The notes under the pieces are model-generated. The model ran no database searches. It was not told the DNA's origin and saw only the letters and a list, made by a program, of their open reading frames with translations. From Tubiluchus corallicola (Eukaryota > Priapulida > Priapulimorpha > Priapulimorphida > Tubiluchidae): 64,000 bases of DNA. Positions 60,172-64,000 of this stretch are shown piece after piece (within the stretch, counting starts at the first letter, position 1; each line of letters starts with the position of its first letter). The position numbers and the translations under genes are program-made. The stretch is from positions 62,001 through 126,000 of the forward strand of contig JAQGDQ010000278.1 of assembly GCA_030141605.1 (NCBI GenBank), written 5' to 3'.

Positions 60172-60223
60172 CGGGTAATGTTACGATCTCCGGTCTAAAC
60201 CAGGAGGCCTGTAACGTTACCCG
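60172..60223. other. Inverted repeat (13-bp arms)
   Basis: CGGGTAATGTTAC (60172-60184) and GTAACGTTACCCG (60211-60223) pair at 12 of 13 positions with a 26-bp loop. In the minus-strand promoter model it sits at the transcript start. Confidence 0.7.
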
Positions 60224-60245
60224 AGATTGGCTGAGCAGTGGCTTC

Positions 60246-60291
60246 CTATATAGAAATTGTTTTGAAGATGCCAAACTAGCACGTGACGTCA
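60246..60291 (-). promoter_or_regulatory. Overlapping E-box/CRE plus TATA-like box
   Basis: CACGTGACGTCA (60280-60291) holds a full CRE palindrome TGACGTCA overlapping an E-box CACGTG. The palindromic CTATATAG lies at 60246-60253. Read on the minus strand, CRE then TATA about 35 bp later is a normal promoter order and predicts a start near 60220. Motifs are seen; promoter function is inference. Confidence 0.35.
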
Positions 60292-60453
60292 TTATGTGTA
60301 CTTCACACCTGTCTGCCTGCCAAGTGTAGTTTTTTCAGATTTGAAGCATTTATCACTAGGATTATGTATTTTAGTCGTCCCTTTACGTCTCTAAAATGTC
60401 TTCAGTTTGTTCTTCAATTTTAGTTTAGTATGCAGCGTCTACCAGCTTAATCT

Positions 60454-60564
60454 ATGGCGGGCCGTGAAGCCATCCACCGGGTCGGTAGCCTTCAGAAGCC
60501 GTGCGCGAGGGTCCAACTGCAGAACAATAATTTGGCCTCGGCGCAATGTTACTCTTCGGGGTGA
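60454..60564 (+). CDS. Short open frame in a GC-rich patch (doubtful)
   Basis: ATG with G at +4 opens 36 codons (MAGREAIHRVGS...) in a CpG-rich patch of about 120 bp, ending TGA; CGG|GGTGAC near the end could serve as a donor. No family recognised. Confidence 0.15.
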   Translation: MAGREAIHRVGSLQKPCARVQLQNNNLASAQCYSSG

Positions 60565-60819
60565 CTTCTTCAGCTAACGTTAGTCTTTCGAGGAAACTGT
60601 CTTCTAAGATAACTGTATTTAGTGAAGTTATGAATGAGAAATTTAGAAAAGTAAGATTTTAGCAAGTATCAGAAGAAAAGCGTGGTTACATTACTGGCAA
60701 GCTTGGGCCCGTTTTATTATAGCCTGAAGTGATTAAGCTATATCGTGGTTTGTCTGAACTCGTTAATAACCACATTAAATCACGGTAAGCGAAACCGCGA
60801 TTCCGAAAACCGGGTTTAT

Positions 60820-60895
60820 GAGTTCCAGGAAGAGTTCAGCACCTGGCTTCCTGGCTTCATCTGGAAAAAGTTAAGCACCTGGCTTGATTAAGCCA
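60820..60895. repeat. Short tandem duplication, AGTTCAGCACCTGGCTT
   Basis: AGTTCAGCACCTGGCTTCCT and AGTTAAGCACCTGGCTTGAT, about 36 bp apart, with an extra CTGGCTTC between them. Confidence 0.7.
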
Positions 60896-60899
60896 TTAA

Positions 60900-62320
60900 T
60901 TACCTTTCATTACTACAACATTAGACTTTTTACACACTCTTTAAGTAAAAGTAGCTTTCACGAGGTTAATTTCCTACTTAGTTTGATATTTTAGTTTTGT
61001 GAAATATTTTCCAAAAACTGGTATTGTATTATTTCGGTCTTTCGTTTTTCAGTTTTCACTGTGGTCCGCTAATTCATGGACGTAAAAGGATCCAATGTGA
61101 CAGAAAATACTAATAATATTACATGTCTGTTGTTTTGTTACAGGCAACATGGTTAGATCTTGTGAACAAATATAAATTTATAGTCGCCTATATGTTTTTG
61201 ATACTGGCCTGTGTTACTGTCAAACATGGCAAATGCATTTAAATAATGGCATTTTAAACATCACTGACTAAATTTAATATCATTAATCGCCTTTATCTGC
61301 ACATTTCTTGGAAATAGATGCGCCCCCTAAAGTCTTACATAGTTATGTAAGTTTTTGTTAATGTCTGCAAAGAACTGCAATGGTTCAGTAGTTATATCAG
61401 CACATTAGCACAGCTGGTTGCCTTGTTTAGCACAGGGAGGAAGTGAGCAAGTGTGCTGTAAAGATATAGGTAGATAAGGGAAGCCAAACATGTGCTTAAC
61501 ATGTTCCGACACGCAGTGTTGGTTATTAATAACGTTTTTATCAGTAGGCGCCTGTGTGAAAACGATCTACACTGTGACCACAAAAATGTGAATTATCACT
61601 AGTTTCACCGCGTGTGTGATTCTAGTGATGTCCTTTAACTTCTTACGACGCGCGCGACGCAAACGTCGCGGGCGACGCTGAAGCCGGAAGTGCAATTAGT
61701 TTCAGTAGTAATTTGGCTTCAGCAAGTAGCGGTCTGGCTTCAGATAGCATTACACTGTTAGCGTGGGAGGTCTGAACTCACGCGCAAAGAAACCCCCGTC
61801 TTCACCACCACCATCACCACCTCTTTCATAAATGTCCATCAAAACGCTGTGAATAAACAAATGTGAGCAATGACGAAAAATACAGGCCGCTACACCACTA
61901 CTTGTTGGTCTATAGAATTCGCAAGTAATTCAAGCATAATTAGTGAACGTTTTGACTCTATCGAAAACTGTCAAGAAAGATTTTCTTTTGTGACAGGAGA
62001 TGATTTATATGACAGCTTTTGTTTCGAACTTGCAAATAAAAACGATTTTTAAACTATTTATTTTAAATTATGTACGTAAATAAGTTGTGCTTGACAAGAA
62101 TTTCTTTGAAATCGTCCAGACTTTTCATTTGATGTAATACAAGTATTGTTGCTTAACACTGAAAATATTCACCTCTCAATTTAGGCTTAACTCATGCCAT
62201 TCAGTTTCCGTTATGGAGATTTTTTATTTGATATATTACAGCTAATGTTGTTCGTTACTGGAAGCATTTGCCGCCAAACCAACCGTAAATAGATTTTTAC
62301 GTAAATAGATGGCATTTTTG
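60900..62320. other. No recognised gene
   Basis: Contains a CpG-dense palindromic patch near 61645-61690 (GCGACGC/GCGTCGC types) and a CTCF-like core at 61318-61332 on the minus strand. No exon or transposon was recognised. Confidence 0.35.
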
Positions 62321-62325
62321 TCGAT

Positions 62326-62634
62326 GGGGAAACCAAAAGTAATCATTTTGATTAACACTGCATGAATAGTTATTGGGTTCTGGATGATAAGTACTTTCTC
62401 CCGCGCTTCTTATATGTATAAATTCTCCACGAGAAAAAATTAGTTTTCCCGAAAACGACTACCTTCCTCGATGCCAGAAGAACGTCAACAAATACGTTCT
62501 ATGACGAGCAAATTAATTATAGGAATTCTGCTCCACTGGACATGTGTTCACATCTTCACCTTCTTAATGTTGTCCGTTTACTTGAGTGACCACTGGTCTT
62601 ATCCGGGTGATTTTCATAAAAACTGATTTTTTTA
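62326..62634. repeat. Diverged direct repeat, left copy
   Basis: Shares with 63660-63970, in order: ATCA-TTTG-TTAA, TGGATAATAAntTCTTTC-like blocks, GCTTCTTAnATGT, CTCnACGAGAAAA, TTCTATGAC, AAATTA, and TTGAGTG-CCA-TGG. About 1.3 kb apart, same orientation. Confidence 0.8.
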
Positions 62635-62744
62635 TGGGAACTGTACAACATTTTTTTGGTTGCAACATACAACATACTCAGCTGTGATGAAAATATAATC
62701 CAATAAACGCATCGAAAGCGATACTAAATTAGAACGTCTGAAAA

Positions 62745-62815
62745 CTTGCACACCGCTGGGGCTCGAACTCATGACATTCCGCTTTCCGGACGTTTATGTT
62801 AACTATTTTATTTTG
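62745..62815 (-). mobile_element. tRNA-like SINE head
   Basis: On the minus strand: TAGTTAACATAAACGTCCGG (A-box-like), then an anticodon-arm-like CCGGAAAGCGG, then GAGTTCGAGCCCC (B box) at 62758-62770. The order and spacing are tRNA-like. It lies between the two direct repeats. Confidence 0.45.
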
Positions 62816-63659
62816 TTTAAATTGTCATGAAGACGTACAATTTGGAGAGGCAGTTAATATGTAATGCACGTAAAAATTAGGTCACAAATGTAAATATTAT
62901 ATAAAAATAGTTCATAAGCAGAGCAAAGAAACCACGTCTTCGACTGGAATGGAAACGACGTCTCGGTCTCTCAGTACACCAGTAACTTATTAACCATCGG
63001 TCATTTGTATTTATTTTAAATACCTTTTAAGCCCTACACGTTTACCCTTAGTTTTATGAATGAAATTTGCTCTGGTGCCAGTGTAGTTTTGTAAATTCTC
63101 TACGTCTAGTTCGCGCACGTGGTATAAGTTTGTTTTGTTCAAAATTGCTATGATTTCGTGGCCACGCTCTTTTCCCCTAGACGCCTCGTGTTTTCTAAAC
63201 AAACGGCTAATTTTTGGTCGTTAAGCACTTTTCTGCACGGCCATTTTTCATGGGGTAAAACTTGCGGAAAATATCAATGAGACCGCATGAAACATATGGA
63301 TGAAATTAGTAATGCTTGCTTTCAACTGCCCTCTTTGAAGTTGAGCGCGCATGCGCCATGCTGTGACATCCGAATCCATGAAAATTAATAACACTTCACA
63401 TGAAGTGTAATTTTTGACTATTTCTTTTATGTACTTAGTACTCTATATTTTTTTAAGAAATACCATTCGCATGGTGTGATTCCAGTCCGGACTCACTATT
63501 TACGTACATTTATGCAATGCTAACTCTTTTTGGCTTTTTTGTGTCGATTATCTCAGACTGTCAGTCTTGTTATTTTTTAATGACTAAACGCAGTTACTTA
63601 TCCTTTTAGCAAATTGGCACACTTAGTAATATAGTATACCAACAGACGTAGTATACCAA

Positions 63660-63970
63660 CTTGGAAACTGAAAGCCATCACTTTGGTTAATATTTCATGG
63701 ATACTAATTGAATACTGAATGATAAATTCTTTCCCTCGGGCTTCTTACATGTGTAATTCTCTACGAGAAAATTGTTTCTTCGAAAACGAAAACCCTCACT
63801 CGATTCAAGCAAGAAAAACATAAACAGGTATCTTCTATGACTAACAAATTAGTTACTGGACTTCTATTTCTCTGGCACGCATATTCACATTATCACTTTT
63901 TACTGTAGTTCATGTCCTTGAGTGGCCATTGGCTTTGTCTTGAGCGATTTCCGTAAAAAATGATTTTTCC
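63660..63970. repeat. Diverged direct repeat, right copy
   Basis: Second copy of the unit at 62326-62634, about as diverged from it as old transposon copies are. No open frame and no clear terminal repeat; the window ends 30 bp later so the full extent is unknown. Confidence 0.8.
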
Positions 63971-64000
63971 AAAAGCCTCCAAAATGATTAATATTCAGCC

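Noticed and set aside
1-64000. Operon, phage or plasmid features, riboswitches, rRNA genes
   Set aside because: No such features seen; gene density, introns, LINEs and microsatellites indicate animal nuclear DNA.

Overview
The window is nuclear DNA from an animal, most likely an invertebrate. It is AT-rich, has no operon-like gene packing, and carries many microsatellites, at least six decayed non-LTR retrotransposon (LINE) fragments, tRNA-derived SINE remnants and short non-autonomous DNA transposons. No long open reading frame is a credible intact gene; the longest come from simple repeats. I cannot name the species. The LINE types (apurinic-endonuclease class, CR1/jockey-like) fit a marine bilaterian invertebrate, but this is inference.

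The window looks like a gene desert or very large intron. The best protein-coding evidence from a host gene is one clean 165-bp exon at 25849-26013 (+) with consensus splice sites and phase 0 at both ends. It encodes 55 residues of a degenerate EF-hand pair resembling the N-terminal region of rhomboid-related (RHBDL-type) proteins. Weaker candidates are a possible first coding exon at 8924-8978, a Cys-rich reading frame at 344-547 (-) and a few short open frames in GC-rich patches.

Layout: 1-9 kb holds simple repeats (a 600-bp hexanucleotide array at 1.6-2.2 kb) and quiet, possibly conserved non-coding DNA. 9.6-21.2 kb is transposon-rich: a LINE nested in a TAA-flanked MITE, two copies of a hAT-like MITE, and a hAT-like element interrupted by LINE debris. 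23.8-27 kb has a perfect 146-bp tandem duplication, two of three copies of an unclassified dispersed repeat, the EF-hand exon and a second TAA-flanked MITE. 29-31.4 kb has a LINE and a GC-rich island with a perfect RFX X-box. 34-42 kb has pentanucleotide arrays and a 49-bp minisatellite with 98-bp higher-order structure. 43-50 kb has the third dispersed-repeat copy, a non-repetitive block with a CTCF-like motif, and three LINE fragments, one inserted in a CT microsatellite. 51-64 kb has SINE heads, a CRE/TATA arrangement at 60.3 kb and a diverged pair of about 300-bp direct repeats near the right edge.

The genes do not form a pathway. What can be read is mainly the insertion history of mobile DNA, with several junctions resolvable to the base, plus candidate regulatory elements that need cross-species comparison.
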